A DNA stretch of 64,000 nucleotides from JBBRMW01 sp965246845 (GCA_965246845.1 CBDFFR010000008.1:1-64000); one strand, 5' to 3'. Positions 16,803 to 26,192 are shown, counted from the stretch's first letter. Translations and numbers: made by a program. Notes: generated from the sequence alone by a model not told the origin.

Positions 16803-17649
16803 GTGACGAATGCGTTATCGGAAAACGACTCCCGCTTTCGGTCCTCGTCTGCGTGCTGCTGCTTGATCGTGCTATTCGGCGCGACGCTCGGCGCGAATGT
16901 AATCACGCAGCGCGACCCAAACAAAACGAGCCTTATTTCGCGGCTCAAACCGCCACTCGGCTTCGGCGGGACGGCACAATCTCCGCTCGGCACGGATGCG
17001 CTTGGCCGCGATATTCTGAGCCGTCTGCTGCACGGTGGGCAGGTCTCGATTGCAATTGCCGGGATTTCGACGGTGATCGGGCTGCTGTTCGGCGTCGGGC
17101 TGGGGGTGCTGGCGGGCTACCTGCGCGGTCCCGTCGATCAGGTGGTGATGTACCTCGTCGATGTGCAGCTTTCGCTGCCGTTCATCCTGCTCGCCATCGT
17201 TGCGGCTATCGCGCTCGGCAACACGATTACCGTCCTGATCGGGCTGGCCGCGCTCGGCACATGGCCGTATTATGCGCGGCTTGTGCGTGCCGATGTGCTA
17301 TCGCTGCGCGAGCGCGATTTCGTACTGGCTGCGCGGGCGATTGGCGCGGGCGACCTGCATATCATGCGCCAGCATTTGCTCCCGAAATCTGGTTGCGCCC
17401 GTGTTGGTCGTCGCGACGTTAAGCGTCGGGCGTGTGATTTTGCTGGAAAGCGGCCTGTCGTTCCTCGGCATCGGGATCAAAGCGCCCGATGCGTCCTGGG
17501 GCAACATGATCGGCGAAGGCCGCGAATACCTTGCGAGCGCGTGGTGGCTGGCCGTCGTGCCGAGCGCCGCGCTTGCGCTGCTGACCGTCGCCATTGGCAC
17601 GATTGGCGATTGGCTGCGTGACCTGACCGATGTGCGGTTGGCGTTCTGA
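16803..17649 (+). pseudogene. DppC/OppC-type permease gene with multiple frameshifts
   Basis: The second permease of the same importer, probably starting at the GTG at 16803. The reading frame goes out at about 16818-16825 and returns near 16866. Adding one A in the AAAA run and removing one base near CTTGATC would restore a first helix like LPLSVLVCVLLLIVLFG. The body (GTDALGRDILSRLLHGGQVS, then the ATPase-contact loop RERDFVLAARAIGA) is in one frame. At about 17386 an extra A in CCGAAATCTGG shifts the frame again; the true C-terminus (LVAPVLVVATLSVGRVIL up to DVRLAF) is in the next frame, ending with TGA at 17647-17649. All indels are single bases, so sequencing error is possible, but with the nonsense codon in dppB decay is more likely. 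Confidence 0.8.
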
Positions 17650-17673
17650 ATCGACCTGAATAGAGGAAACGCA

Positions 17674-19221
17674 ATGACCCAGAAACTCTCACGCCGTTCG
17701 TTCATTCAAATCGCCGGCGCTGCTGCCGGGACCGTCTTCGTACCGAAATCGCTGCTGAACGTCCCGACGCTCATCCAGACCGCGAAGCCGTTCACCATTG
17801 GGATTAATGCCGATGTCGCCACGCTCGACGCGCATAGCGTCGCGGGGTCCATCGTCGGCGCGCGCTTCTACGGCATGATCTTTGACCAGTTGACGACCAC
17901 TGATGCAAAAGGCGCGCTGCAACCGCAACTCGCGACGAAGTGGACCAACGACGCCCTGACGTGGAAGTTCACGCTGCGCCCCGGCGTCAAGTTCCACGAC
18001 GGCACGGTGATGACAGCGAAGGACGCAGCATTCAGCCTCAACCGTCTGCTCGGCTATTATGAAAACCCTGCGAAAAGCCCGGTCCGTGCCAGCTTCACGC
18101 CCTACATCGCGAAAGTCGAAGCGACAGGCGACCTCGAATTGACGATCACGACCAAACTCGTCGATCCGCTGCTACCGCTGCGCCTCGCGACGCCTAACGC
18201 CGCGATTATCCCGCAAGCCTACGCGGAGAAGCAGGGGTTCGACGCGCTGCAAACCATGATCATCGGCGCGGGTCCGTACAAGGTGATCGAGTATAAATCC
18301 GGCGACCGCATGGTGCTGGCCGCGCACACGGACTATTGGGCGGGCGCTCCCGCCGCCACGCAGGTTACGTTGCGCGTTATCCCCGAAAACGCAACGCGCG
18401 TAGCCGCCTTCCGCAGCGGCGAAGTGGATATGATCACGACCGTGCCGCCGGACCTTGTGCCGCAACTCGATAGCGACAAAACGGTGGGTATCACCAGTGA
18501 AGTCTTCAACTGGATGCTGATCTATTTCAACACGCGCAAAGCGCCGACGGATAAAGTCGGACTGCGCCGCGCGCTCTCGCTCAGTATCGACCGCAAGGCG
18601 CTGACCGAATCACTGTGGGGCGGCAAGGTGCGCGTCGTGAACGACTACTACCTGCCCGGTGAATTCGGCTACGATGCCAGCCGCGTGCCGTTCGCCTTCG
18701 ACCTCGATGCAGCGAAGAAGTCCCTCGCCGAGTCAGGTTATGCTGGAGAAGAACTCGAATTCACGCCGCCGAGCGCCTATTACACGAATGGCCGCCTCGT
18801 CAGCGACGCGATCAATGAAATGTGGGGCATCCTCGGCGTCAAGGTCAAATATACGCCGCTCGATACCTCACAGTGGGCGCAGCGCTCCATCGGCGGCCAG
18901 AACATCGCGACCCTGCAAAGTTTCGGCACGCAGGGCGACCCCGGTACGGGACTCGCGGCGGTCTGGAACCCCGGTGCGTGGATCGCGCAATATTACAGCC
19001 CCGACGCGGATACTCAGAAATTGATTGACGAGGCTGCGTCATCCAGCGATCAGGAATTGCGCCGCAAGAACTACCGCTCGGTCGCCAATGTCCTCGACCG
19101 CGATGTGCCGATTGCGCCGCTCTATCAGAGCGTCGAATTCTACGGGCTGCGCAAGGGGATCACATGGACGCCGAACGTCGGCTTCTATATCAACCTGCGC
19201 CCGGATAACTTTAAACTCTAG
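17674..19221 (+). CDS. Peptide/nickel-type ABC transporter substrate-binding protein (SBP family 5)
   Basis: A 515-residue extracytoplasmic binding protein. It starts with a twin-arginine-like signal (LSRRSFIQIAGAAAG), followed by the family-5 pattern in which QPQLATKWT, TLRPGVKFHDGT and AKDAAFSLNRLL mark the N-terminal lobe. The body shows GAGPYKVIEYKSGD, MLIYFNTRKAP and the C-terminal lobe to residue 515, so the gene is complete. It would deliver oligopeptides or similar solutes to the permeases encoded just upstream, but these are disrupted. No ATPase genes (dppD/dppF) follow, so the locus is incomplete or its ATPases lie elsewhere. It follows dppC after 24 bp. Confidence 0.88.
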   Translation: MTQKLSRRSFIQIAGAAAGTVFVPKSLLNVPTLIQTAKPFTIGINADVATLDAHSVAGSIVGARFYGMIFDQLTTTDAKGALQPQLATKWTNDALTWKFTLRPGVKFHDGTVMTAKDAAFSLNRLLGYYENPAKSPVRASFTPYIAKVEATGDLELTITTKLVDPLLPLRLATPNAAIIPQAYAEKQGFDALQTMIIGAGPYKVIEYKSGDRMVLAAHTDYWAGAPAATQVTLRVIPENATRVAAFRSGEVDMITTVPPDLVPQLDSDKTVGITSEVFNWMLIYFNTRKAPTDKVGLRRALSLSIDRKALTESLWGGKVRVVNDYYLPGEFGYDASRVPFAFDLDAAKKSLAESGYAGEELEFTPPSAYYTNGRLVSDAINEMWGILGVKVKYTPLDTSQWAQRSIGGQNIATLQSFGTQGDPGTGLAAVWNPGAWIAQYYSPDADTQKLIDEAASSSDQELRRKNYRSVANVLDRDVPIAPLYQSVEFYGLRKGITWTPNVGFYINLRPDNFKL

Positions 19222-19225
19222 GCTT

Positions 19226-19330
19226 GCGGGTCGGGCAAGCCACAATCCCTACAGCGGTGACGCGCGTTTTTGTAGGGGCGGACCGATGTGTCCGCCCGGT
19301 CTGGTGTAGGGGCGATGGCTTGCCTCGTCC
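19226..19330. repeat. Mixed REP hairpins and a GGTCGGGCAAGCC inverted repeat
   Basis: Contains one perfect family hairpin (GTAG 19272-19275, then GGGCGGAC-CGATGT-GTCCGCCC 19276-19297). A second GTAG at 19306-19309 heads a weaker 6-bp stem. GGTCGGGCAAGCC at 19229-19241 faces its imperfect complement GGCTTGCCTCGTCC at 19317-19330. The same unit, GGGTCGGGCAAGCC followed by RCAATCCC, occurs at about 53888. It lies between the binding-protein gene and the phosphatase-family gene. Confidence 0.7.
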
Positions 19331-19378
19331 GTTTTCCTGATTGCCTCGCTCAAACTGCCTGACACAAATGGAAACCCT

Positions 19379-20656
19379 ATGACAAACAAACTGATCGTCC
19401 TGATGCTCGACGGCGTGAGCGCCGATTACTTCCGTACCGAACGCGGGCGGCTCCCACACCTCTCCGCGCTGGCAGATCGCGGCCTCGTGATCGACGCGCT
19501 GCACGCCGAAGTGTGCGGGACCTCGCTGCCCGGTCGCACCTCGATGATGACGGGCGCAACCGCCGATGTGAGCGGCATCTATGGCAACAATATCTGGGAT
19601 GGCACGGAATGGCGCTATTCGCATCCCTATGACGTGCGCGTCCCGACCGTGCCGGGACTGGCGCGTACCGCCGGAAAAGATGTTGCAGTGATCGGCTTCG
19701 GCATGGTGCGCCCCGAAGACACCACGATCTATCACGCGCCTTGGTGGGTTGGCGCGTTCATCAAGCGCGCCCGTGATAGCGAGCCACTCCCGGCAGGTCT
19801 TGGCTGGGTACGCGCTGTCGAACACCGCAACCCGGATACGCGCTTCGAACAAATGGTCAGCGCGGCGGGCTTCCCGACGGATTGGGCGACCCTGCCGAAC
19901 AATTCCGCAAGCGAGCGCCTGTTTTATGGCATCGCGGGCGATCAGCACGCTTTCAACTGGGCGGGCATCCTCGGCGCGGCAGATGACGGACCGGACCTGA
20001 TTATCTCGGAAGTCCTCCTCACCGATACGCTGCAACACTATACGGGCTATAAAAGCGAGATGTCGCATTGGGCGTGCGCCTATGTCGATATGATGGTTGG
20101 CATCGTCACCGAACGGCTGCGTTCGGCGGGCAAGCTGGAAACAACCAATATCGCGGTGATGAGCGATCACGGCCATAGCGCTATCGACCTCGCGCTGCAC
20201 CCCGAAGTGATTATCCCCGGCGTGAATTTCCAGTGCGAAGGCAGCGTCCTGCATGTCATTCCGAAGGACGACGCCGAACTCGCAGCGGTCACAGCGGCTT
20301 TCGCGCCCCATGGCGTGGAGCCGTACAATTCAAATCATATCCCACTCGATTATCGCGATCAGATCAAGGCGTTTATTGCGCCGGATAAGGTTGCTTTCGA
20401 GTTCGATGCTGCGAACCCCATGACTGAGCCAACAGGCAAGCCGAGCGCGATTTCCAGTCACGGCATTCGCCCCGGAATGCCCGGCGATGACCGCTTCTGC
20501 GTGTTCGCAGGTCCCGATGTGCCGCACCAGACCGTCACAGAAGCGAAAGCCGCGCAGATTGCACCGACCTTCGCGGCGCTGCTTGGTCTTGACTTGAGCG
20601 GCTTTGTCGAGGCTCCGGTGTTCATGCCGTCGGCTATCACCGTAGAGACGGTATAA
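19379..20656 (+). CDS. Alkaline-phosphatase-superfamily phosphodiesterase/nucleotide pyrophosphatase
   Basis: A 425-residue metalloenzyme that probably cleaves phosphodiester or pyrophosphate bonds. The first metal Asp is in VLMLDGVSADY (Asp11), the nucleophile region is CGTSLPGRTSMMTG (Ser49 or Thr48), and further metal ligands are in VMSDHGHSA and SSHGIRPG near the C-terminus. These are the ligand groups of the type I phosphodiesterase/NPP branch. There is no signal peptide, so it acts in the cytosol or is exported by another route. It stands alone between a REP region and the convergent polyprenyl synthase gene. Substrate unknown. Confidence 0.82.
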   Translation: MTNKLIVLMLDGVSADYFRTERGRLPHLSALADRGLVIDALHAEVCGTSLPGRTSMMTGATADVSGIYGNNIWDGTEWRYSHPYDVRVPTVPGLARTAGKDVAVIGFGMVRPEDTTIYHAPWWVGAFIKRARDSEPLPAGLGWVRAVEHRNPDTRFEQMVSAAGFPTDWATLPNNSASERLFYGIAGDQHAFNWAGILGAADDGPDLIISEVLLTDTLQHYTGYKSEMSHWACAYVDMMVGIVTERLRSAGKLETTNIAVMSDHGHSAIDLALHPEVIIPGVNFQCEGSVLHVIPKDDAELAAVTAAFAPHGVEPYNSNHIPLDYRDQIKAFIAPDKVAFEFDAANPMTEPTGKPSAISSHGIRPGMPGDDRFCVFAGPDVPHQTVTEAKAAQIAPTFAALLGLDLSGFVEAPVFMPSAITVETV

Positions 20657-20731
20657 CATTTACAATCTCTACCCCGAACGAGTCAAGGCTTGTCCGGGAA
20701 TGAAGAGAAGGTATACTGGGCGCGACCTGCT

Positions 20732-21679
20732 CTAGTGATCGCGCTCGACACAGCTATCCGCAAAGGCGCTTAGTTCATTGATGGCGGGCGAGGCAGGAAA
20801 ACGCTCAAGCGTCTGCTTCGCCATATCCGCGAGATCGCGCGCCTGTTTGCGCCCTTCTTCGATGTAACCACCGCTCAACATGCGCTGCTTGAAAGCCTCC
20901 ATCGGGTCGGCTGGCGCTTCCGGTTCAATGACCGCGACAGGCGCGCCGCCCGTCGTGTGACCGTTCGTGGTATGTGCAAGCGCCGTCACGAGGCCGCGCC
21001 CCTGCGCGATGTCCAGACCCGCCGTTTTGCCGAGTTTTTCACTATCGGCGATGATGTCCAGAATATCATCGACAATCTGGAACGCGAGGCCAGCGTTAAA
21101 GCCGTAGTTATAAAGCGCATTCGCGTCGCCTTCGCCCGCGCCCGCAATCATCCCGCCGACCTTCGCGGCCATCGCGAAGAGAACCGCCGTCTTCTTGGCG
21201 ATTATGCGCCCATATGTTTCGCGGTCGAGCGTGTTGTTCTTCGCGGCGGCGGCCTGCAATGTTTCGCCTTCGACCAAGGCGACGGTCGCGGCGGCGAATT
21301 CCGGGTTGAGTTCCTTGAATGGAGCCATCAACTCATAGACCTTCGTGAAGAGAAAATCGCCCGTCAATAGTGCGAGTGTGCGTCCATAAACCGCGTTCAC
21401 GGTCGGGCGACCGCGCCGCAAGCTGCCGTGATCGTTGATGTCGTCGTGAACCAGCGTCGCGGTATGCACCAGTTCGACCGCCGCCGCGACCGGAACTGCC
21501 TGCATCAGGTCCGTGCCGCCCGCCGCCAGATAAGCGAGCAGCGTCAGGCGTGGGCGGTAGCGCTTGCCGCCCCCGGTGAGGATGTGCTGGCTCGCCTCGC
21601 GCAGGACATCCACATCGCTTGTGACGACCTGTTTGAGCAGCTTATCGACTTCCTGTAGCGCCTGATCGATGTTCATCAC
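20732..21679 (-). CDS. Polyprenyl diphosphate synthase (IspA/IspB/HepT family)
   Basis: Condenses isopentenyl diphosphate with allylic diphosphates to build linear prenyl chains for quinones, carotenoids or cell-wall carriers. The first Asp-rich motif is LVHDDINDHGSLRRGRP (Asp79-Asp83 plus two Arg) and the second is FQIVDDILD near residue 210. GGGKRYRPRL at the N-terminus binds diphosphate. The enzyme is complete at 315 residues. Short inserted loops after the first motif are absent, and the chain length cannot be predicted. It is preceded by a GbsR/MarR-type regulator gene on the same strand, and a CrtI-type desaturase is encoded 3 kb away, so carotenoid supply is a reasonable guess. Confidence 0.9.
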   Translation of the reverse strand: MMNIDQALQEVDKLLKQVVTSDVDVLREASQHILTGGGKRYRPRLTLLAYLAAGGTDLMQAVPVAAAVELVHTATLVHDDINDHGSLRRGRPTVNAVYGRTLALLTGDFLFTKVYELMAPFKELNPEFAAATVALVEGETLQAAAAKNNTLDRETYGRIIAKKTAVLFAMAAKVGGMIAGAGEGDANALYNYGFNAGLAFQIVDDILDIIADSEKLGKTAGLDIAQGRGLVTALAHTTNGHTTGGAPVAVIEPEAPADPMEAFKQRMLSGGYIEEGRKQARDLADMAKQTLERFPASPAINELSAFADSCVERDH

Positions 21680-21798
21680 GGGTTTCTCCCCGATTGTGAC
21701 TTTTAGAACTTATTGAACGAATTATATAACGGTAGACGTTGCAAAGTCAATCATTCTGACCTCATCTCACGGTATTTTGTATCAACTTTGTGAACATC

Positions 21799-22377
21799 TC
21801 ACTCGCCTTTCATATCGATTCGGCGCACTTCACCCACCTTGAAATTACGATCACGTTCCAAAATCGAGGTGAGAATCAGCTTTGCGAAACGGAAAAATTC
21901 CTTCATATGGTCGAGCCGCGCGATATAGTGCCGGGCGAGTATCTGATCCTGCTCGCTCATCGCGTCAATGTCCGCGCGCAGGTGGTCGATGCTGCCATCC
22001 AGCGTATCGAGCGCGGTATTCACATCGCGCAACTCACGGCTGCCAAGAACGTTGGTCAGCACGCGCCACAGGTCGCTCTCCGCTTCGTAATATTTGCGAC
22101 GGTCGCCGCGCACCCACACTTCGCGCACAATCCCCATATTTTCGAGCGTCCGCATGTTCATACTGACGCTCGCCTTCGAGATGTCGAGGTGCGCCATCAG
22201 GTCGTCGAGGCTCATCGGTCCGGGGTTGAGCAGCAGCGCGCCGTACATTTTGCCCATCACCTTGTTGTAGCCGAAATAGGACGCAAGCTGGCCGAGGCCA
22301 TCCAACATACTGTCGTTCACGGCGCGCAAACTGGGGTTGAGCGGCGCGTCGTCGGAGCGATCCTGAAAATCGGCCAT
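21799..22377 (-). CDS. GbsR/MarR-type winged-helix transcriptional regulator
   Basis: A DNA-binding protein of about 192 residues. The HTH is PMSLDDLMAHLDISKASVSMNMRTLENMGI, followed by the wing REVWVRGDRRKYYEA, and the C-terminal two-thirds is helical and probably dimerises. This matches the GbsR family, which controls choline/betaine or lipid genes in other bacteria. I place the start at the ATG at 22375-22377 (MADFQDRSDD); the upstream extension overlaps a repeat and is poor in protein character. It sits 119 bp upstream of the polyprenyl synthase on the same strand and probably controls it. Its own upstream region is a repeat followed by a tnpB element. Confidence 0.82.
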   Translation of the reverse strand: MADFQDRSDDAPLNPSLRAVNDSMLDGLGQLASYFGYNKVMGKMYGALLLNPGPMSLDDLMAHLDISKASVSMNMRTLENMGIVREVWVRGDRRKYYEAESDLWRVLTNVLGSRELRDVNTALDTLDGSIDHLRADIDAMSEQDQILARHYIARLDHMKEFFRFAKLILTSILERDRNFKVGEVRRIDMKGE

Positions 22378-22459
22378 GAAAATAATGCCTTTTGCAATCT
22401 GCCCTTGATCGTAGCAATCGGATACGGCGCGTGCAAGCATGAACAAGCGCGGCAGGGCA

Positions 22460-22526
22460 AACGCATCAGAGCGCCAGTCACAGGCAGACCTGCGTAGTTC
22501 ACCCACGCTTTTGATTTTGATGCGTT
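22460..22526. repeat. Degenerate copy of the long REP unit
   Basis: AACGCATCA (22460-22468) and TGATGCGTT (22518-22526) form a perfect 9-bp outer inverted repeat. Inside is a decayed core (CAGGCAGACCTGCGTAGTTCACCC) instead of the perfect hairpin. The right flank CACGCTTTTGATTTTGATGCG is shared with the copy at 6710-6730. Both copies thus belong to one interspersed repeat family of about 65 bp. Confidence 0.65.
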
Positions 22527-22577
22527 CGCCATACCTGGTTTGTCGTCATTGAACTCGTTTTACCGAACACCGCCGCA

Positions 22578-23838
22578 AAGCTCCCGCCTTCATGTATGGG
22601 GATACAAGGCGGCGGCGCGCAGCGTAAGCGGTCTGTTGGTTCGTATTTGAGCGGGTGTGAGGTACACTTTGGGGTATGCACATTCTCGTCTACAAATATC
22701 GTCTGTACCCCACGCCCGCGCAGGAAAAAGCGCTGTATCGCACGCTGCGCATCTGCCGCTATTGGTACAATATGTGCCTGAGTGAACGGAAACTGGCGTG
22801 GGAACTGGAACAGCGGCAAGTTAGCAAACGCGAGCAGGAGAAGACGAGTTTCCTGTACCGCAAAGCGTTCCGCTGTGAAGACCGCGTATACAGCCAGACC
22901 TTGCAGAGCGTGTGCGATGATCTGGACAAAGCGTTCAAGGCGTTCTTTCGGCGTGTGAAGGCAGGCGAGACGGCGGGGTATCCGCGCTTCAAGAGTGCCA
23001 ACCGCTTCCACAGCTTCGAGTTCAAGCAGTTTGGCGCAGGCGCACGGCTGGATGGCAAGCGGCTCAAGCTGTACGGTATCGGGCGGGTGCGGGTGCGCTG
23101 GCATCGGGAGCTGGTTGGTAGGGTGAAAAAAGCTCGCATTGTCGAGCGCGCAGGTGAATGGTACGCGTGCCTCACAGTGGAACAAGGCGATTTGCTGCCG
23201 CTCCCAACCACCGGGCAGAGTGTCGGTGTGGATGTGGGCATCTCCGCGCTACTCACCACCAGTGACGGGGAGCAAGTCGCGAACCCGCAGTGGTATCGTG
23301 TTTCACAAAAAGCGCTTCGGGTGGCGCAGCGCGCTCTCGCACGCAAGGTCAAAGGTGGCAAGAACAGGCGCAAGGCGCTCCGCCGCGTGCAGCGCTTGCA
23401 TGAACACATCGCCAACACCCGCCACGACTTCCTCAATAAGCAGGTTCACGCACTGATCACCCGCTACGACCGGATCGCGGTCGAAGACCTGCGCATCGGG
23501 AACATGGTGCGCAACCCGCACCTCGCCAAAAGCATTCTGGATAGTAGCTGGGGCTACTTCAAGGACCGCCTCGCGAGCAAAGCTGCAAACGCTGGCCGCG
23601 AAGTCGCCTTTGTCAACCCTGCTTATACTTCCAGCACATGCTCCACCTGCAAACGCAACTTTCCTGATTTCTCGCTCGCTACCCGCTGGGTAGACTGCGT
23701 GTGTGGTCTCTCGCTCGACAGAGACCATAACGCTGCTCTCAATATCCTCAATCGAGCCGGATGGGTCACATCCGTGAGCGCTAACGTAGAAGCTCCTGTT
23801 CATGCGTTGCTCAGAAGCCCCCGCTTTTAGGCGTGGGG
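22578..23838 (+). mobile_element. Non-autonomous IS200/IS605-type element carrying only tnpB
   Basis: The tnpB gene is bracketed by two related imperfect palindromes in the same orientation, 22578-22601 and 23815-23838. Both read AAGC, a CCCGC-type arm and then TGGGG. IS200/IS605 elements carry such subterminal hairpins at both ends (IPL, IPR) as sites for TnpA. No tnpA is present, so mobilisation would need TnpA from elsewhere. The right palindrome overlaps the tnpB stop, and the transcript across this end is where TnpB guide (omega) RNA normally forms. The exact element ends are not fixed. The right palindrome is nearly the same as that of the element at 59-60.5 kb. Confidence 0.7.
22676..23830 (+). 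CDS. tnpB: RNA-guided endonuclease TnpB (IS200/IS605 OrfB)
   Basis: A 384-residue TnpB, ancestor-like to Cas12. The RuvC nuclease is intact: RuvC-I SVGVDVGISALLTTSDG (Asp186), RuvC-II RIAVEDLRIGN (Glu270) and RuvC-III LSLDRDHNAALNIL (Asp350). A zinc ribbon CSTCKR...CVCG lies between II and III (Cys322, Cys325, Cys341, Cys343). The N-terminal half has the OrfB pattern (YKYRLYPTPAQEKAL, GYPRFKSANRFHSFEF). The protein would be guided by an RNA from the 3' end of its own element to cut DNA next to a short motif, which helps the element to be retained. The C-terminal tail after the RuvC end is longer than usual by about 25 residues and runs into the right-end palindrome. Confidence 0.93.
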   Translation: MHILVYKYRLYPTPAQEKALYRTLRICRYWYNMCLSERKLAWELEQRQVSKREQEKTSFLYRKAFRCEDRVYSQTLQSVCDDLDKAFKAFFRRVKAGETAGYPRFKSANRFHSFEFKQFGAGARLDGKRLKLYGIGRVRVRWHRELVGRVKKARIVERAGEWYACLTVEQGDLLPLPTTGQSVGVDVGISALLTTSDGEQVANPQWYRVSQKALRVAQRALARKVKGGKNRRKALRRVQRLHEHIANTRHDFLNKQVHALITRYDRIAVEDLRIGNMVRNPHLAKSILDSSWGYFKDRLASKAANAGREVAFVNPAYTSSTCSTCKRNFPDFSLATRWVDCVCGLSLDRDHNAALNILNRAGWVTSVSANVEAPVHALLRSPRF

Positions 23839-23884
23839 AATGGTCACGGTAAAGTAGGCGTAAGGTTCGACCGGGAGTGAATTC

Positions 23885-24475
23885 GTGAACGAGCAGTTAA
23901 TCGGCGCTGGCATCGGCATCGTCACCACCATCATCGGCGGCATTTTCGGTTATATCCTGAGCGAGGTCAGCGCGCGGCGGCGCGAACATCGCGACGATCA
24001 GAAGCGGTCAGCGGCGGTGCGGCTGATCGTCGGGCTGGAGATCGAGCGTAATCTGCAATCGCTGCGCGCCGCATGGGACGCGATCAAGCAGCAGGTCGGG
24101 GACAATACCGATCCGCGTCATCAAGCACGCGCGCTGGTCGATACGCCGCTGCTGCCGATGAGCCGCGACTCGCTCAGGAGCCAGTTGGAGAACATCCCCT
24201 CAGCACTCAGCATCGCCACCGCAACGAAGGTTTTCCGGCTCTACGACTCGCTGGCACAGGTCGAAACGCTGCGCAGTGAGTGGACGAGTGCGCTCGCCGA
24301 TCAGCAAAGCGAACTCGCGAAGTTTCGGCAATCAGCAACCCCGCCCGGTCAACCACCGGGAATCCTCTACCCGCCACGCACGCCGTTCGATTCCAAAGCC
24401 GAACAAAACTGGGCTGCGCTCGAAAGCACGGTGATGAAGCTGCTCAGTGAAGGCAATCCGCTTCCAGTAGCCTAA
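23885..24475 (+). CDS. Single-pass membrane protein of unknown function
   Basis: The GTG start at 23885 is preceded by GGGAG. The 196-residue protein has one N-terminal helix (IGAGIGIVTTIIGGIFGYIL) followed by a very basic stretch (ARRREHRDDQKR), so the N-terminus is outside and the bulk is cytosolic. The rest is helical, with heptad-like stretches (RLIVGLEIERNLQSLRAAW, FRLYDSLAQVETLRSEW). It ends in a Pro-rich linker and a last helix. This resembles small hypothetical proteins found beside mobile elements and defence genes, but no family is recognised. It sits right after the tnpB element and before crtI. Confidence 0.65.
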   Translation: MNEQLIGAGIGIVTTIIGGIFGYILSEVSARRREHRDDQKRSAAVRLIVGLEIERNLQSLRAAWDAIKQQVGDNTDPRHQARALVDTPLLPMSRDSLRSQLENIPSALSIATATKVFRLYDSLAQVETLRSEWTSALADQQSELAKFRQSATPPGQPPGILYPPRTPFDSKAEQNWAALESTVMKLLSEGNPLPVA

Positions 24476-24575
24476 ACGTCTTCACAATCTTTAACATTCG
24501 ACGCGACACCACTTTTCTAAAAACTCTGCTAACATCCTGTTAAACAATCCATCACGGCGACGTCACAAAAACCAT

Positions 24576-26192
24576 ATGGACCCCAAAACTGCAATTGTCA
24601 TCGGCTCCGGGATCGGCGGTCTCGCGCTCGGTATCCGGCTTCAAAGTCTCGGTTTCGATACTACCATTGTTGAAAAACTCGATGCCCCCGGCGGGCGGGC
24701 CTATGTCCGGCGCGAACAGGGCTTCACCTTCGATATGGGTCCGACGGTCCTCACCGTGCCGCACTTTATCGAGGAATTGTTCTCACTGGAGCGCGGTCAA
24801 CCAAATCTGGATGTGCCGGACTTCCCGCCGGAAATTCTCGATGAGTCGAAGCGCATCAAAAGCGGCATTAGCGGCGGACCCAACACCTCGAAATATGTGA
24901 AGATGATCCCGATCCTGCCGTTCTACCGCATCTATTTCGATGACGGAACGTGCTTCGATTACGATGGCGACCCGGAACACACCCGCGCGCAAATCGCACA
25001 GCTCGCGCCGGAAGACCTCGAAGGCTATGAACGCTTCCACCGCGACGCCAAGGCGATTTTCGAGCGCGGCTTCCTGGCGCTTGGGTATACGCATTTCGGG
25101 AGCATCCCGGATATGCTGCGCGTGGTCCCCGATTTGCTCAAGCTGGATGCCGTGCGCCCGCTGTTCGGGTTCATCAAAAAATATTTCAAGAGTGACAAGC
25201 TGCGACAGGTATTCAGCTTCGAGTCGCTGCTCGTCGGCGGCAATCCGTTGAGCGTCCCGGCCATCTATTCGATGATCCACTTCGTTGAAAAGACGTGGGG
25301 CATCCATTTCGCGATGGGCGGGACGGGCGCGCTGATACAGGGCTTCGTGAAGAAGTTCGAGGAACTTGGCGGCGCGATGCGCTACGACAGTGAAGTTTGC
25401 CGCATCTTTGTCACGACGCCGGAGGGTGGCGCGCCGGGACCCTTCGACAGGCGGGTGGCGCGCGGCGTCGAACTCAAGGACGGGACGGCGCTCTTCGCTG
25501 ACCTCATCGCCTCGAATGCCGACTATGCGAACACGTACATGAAGCTGATCGACCCGCAGTATCGCACCTACAACACCGATTTGCGTGTGAAGGCGGCGCG
25601 GCAGGGCATGTCGATTGTGGTGATCTACTTCGGCTTCAAGCGTGAGGGCGGCGACATCGACCTGCGCCATCACAATATCATCCTCGGACCGCGCTACGAG
25701 GAATTGCTCAAGGAAATTTTCGGGAAGAAGATCGTCGGCAAGGACTTCTCGCAATATCTGCATATCCCAACGCTCACCGATCCATCACTCGCCCCGCCGG
25801 ATTGCCACGCCGCGTATACGCTCATCCCGGTTCCGCACAATGGCAGCGGCCTGAACTGGCGCGAACTTGGGGAGCCGTTTGTCGAAAAGGTATTGACCTT
25901 CCTTGAGGAGCGCAAGTACATTCCGAATTTGCGTGAACGCCTCGTCTACCGCAGCTTCGTCACGCCGGATTATTTCGAGAAGACGCTGAATAGCTACCTC
26001 GGCAACGGCTTCGGCGTGGAGCCGATGCTCTACCAAACGGCGTTCTTCCGTCCGCACAACCGCAGCCTCGACCTCGCGAACTTCTATCTGGTCGGCGCGA
26101 GCGCACAGCCCGGCGGCGGGACGCCTTCGGTGATGATGTCGGCGAAGATGACCGCACGGCTGATTGCGAAGGATTTTCGGCTGGGCGGGTGA
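24576..26192 (+). CDS. crtI: CrtI-type phytoene desaturase family FAD oxidoreductase
   Basis: Dehydrogenates or isomerises C30/C40 carotenoid precursors in the membrane. The FAD-binding motif is IVIGSGIGGLALGIRL (7-22), followed by GGRAYVRREQGFTFDMGPTVL, a CrtI signature. The C-terminal FAD block is FYLVGASAQPGGGTPSVMMSAKMTA, which is the CrtI-family GAxxxPGxGxP motif. The length of 538 residues is normal. The gene stands alone in this window, without crtB or crtY, but isoprenoid genes lie 3 kb upstream. It may act as phytoene desaturase, a ketolase-like CrtO relative or a 4,4'-diapophytoene desaturase; the sequence does not decide. Carotenoid formation is typical of Chloroflexota. Confidence 0.88.
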   Translation: MDPKTAIVIGSGIGGLALGIRLQSLGFDTTIVEKLDAPGGRAYVRREQGFTFDMGPTVLTVPHFIEELFSLERGQPNLDVPDFPPEILDESKRIKSGISGGPNTSKYVKMIPILPFYRIYFDDGTCFDYDGDPEHTRAQIAQLAPEDLEGYERFHRDAKAIFERGFLALGYTHFGSIPDMLRVVPDLLKLDAVRPLFGFIKKYFKSDKLRQVFSFESLLVGGNPLSVPAIYSMIHFVEKTWGIHFAMGGTGALIQGFVKKFEELGGAMRYDSEVCRIFVTTPEGGAPGPFDRRVARGVELKDGTALFADLIASNADYANTYMKLIDPQYRTYNTDLRVKAARQGMSIVVIYFGFKREGGDIDLRHHNIILGPRYEELLKEIFGKKIVGKDFSQYLHIPTLTDPSLAPPDCHAAYTLIPVPHNGSGLNWRELGEPFVEKVLTFLEERKYIPNLRERLVYRSFVTPDYFEKTLNSYLGNGFGVEPMLYQTAFFRPHNRSLDLANFYLVGASAQPGGGTPSVMMSAKMTARLIAKDFRLGG

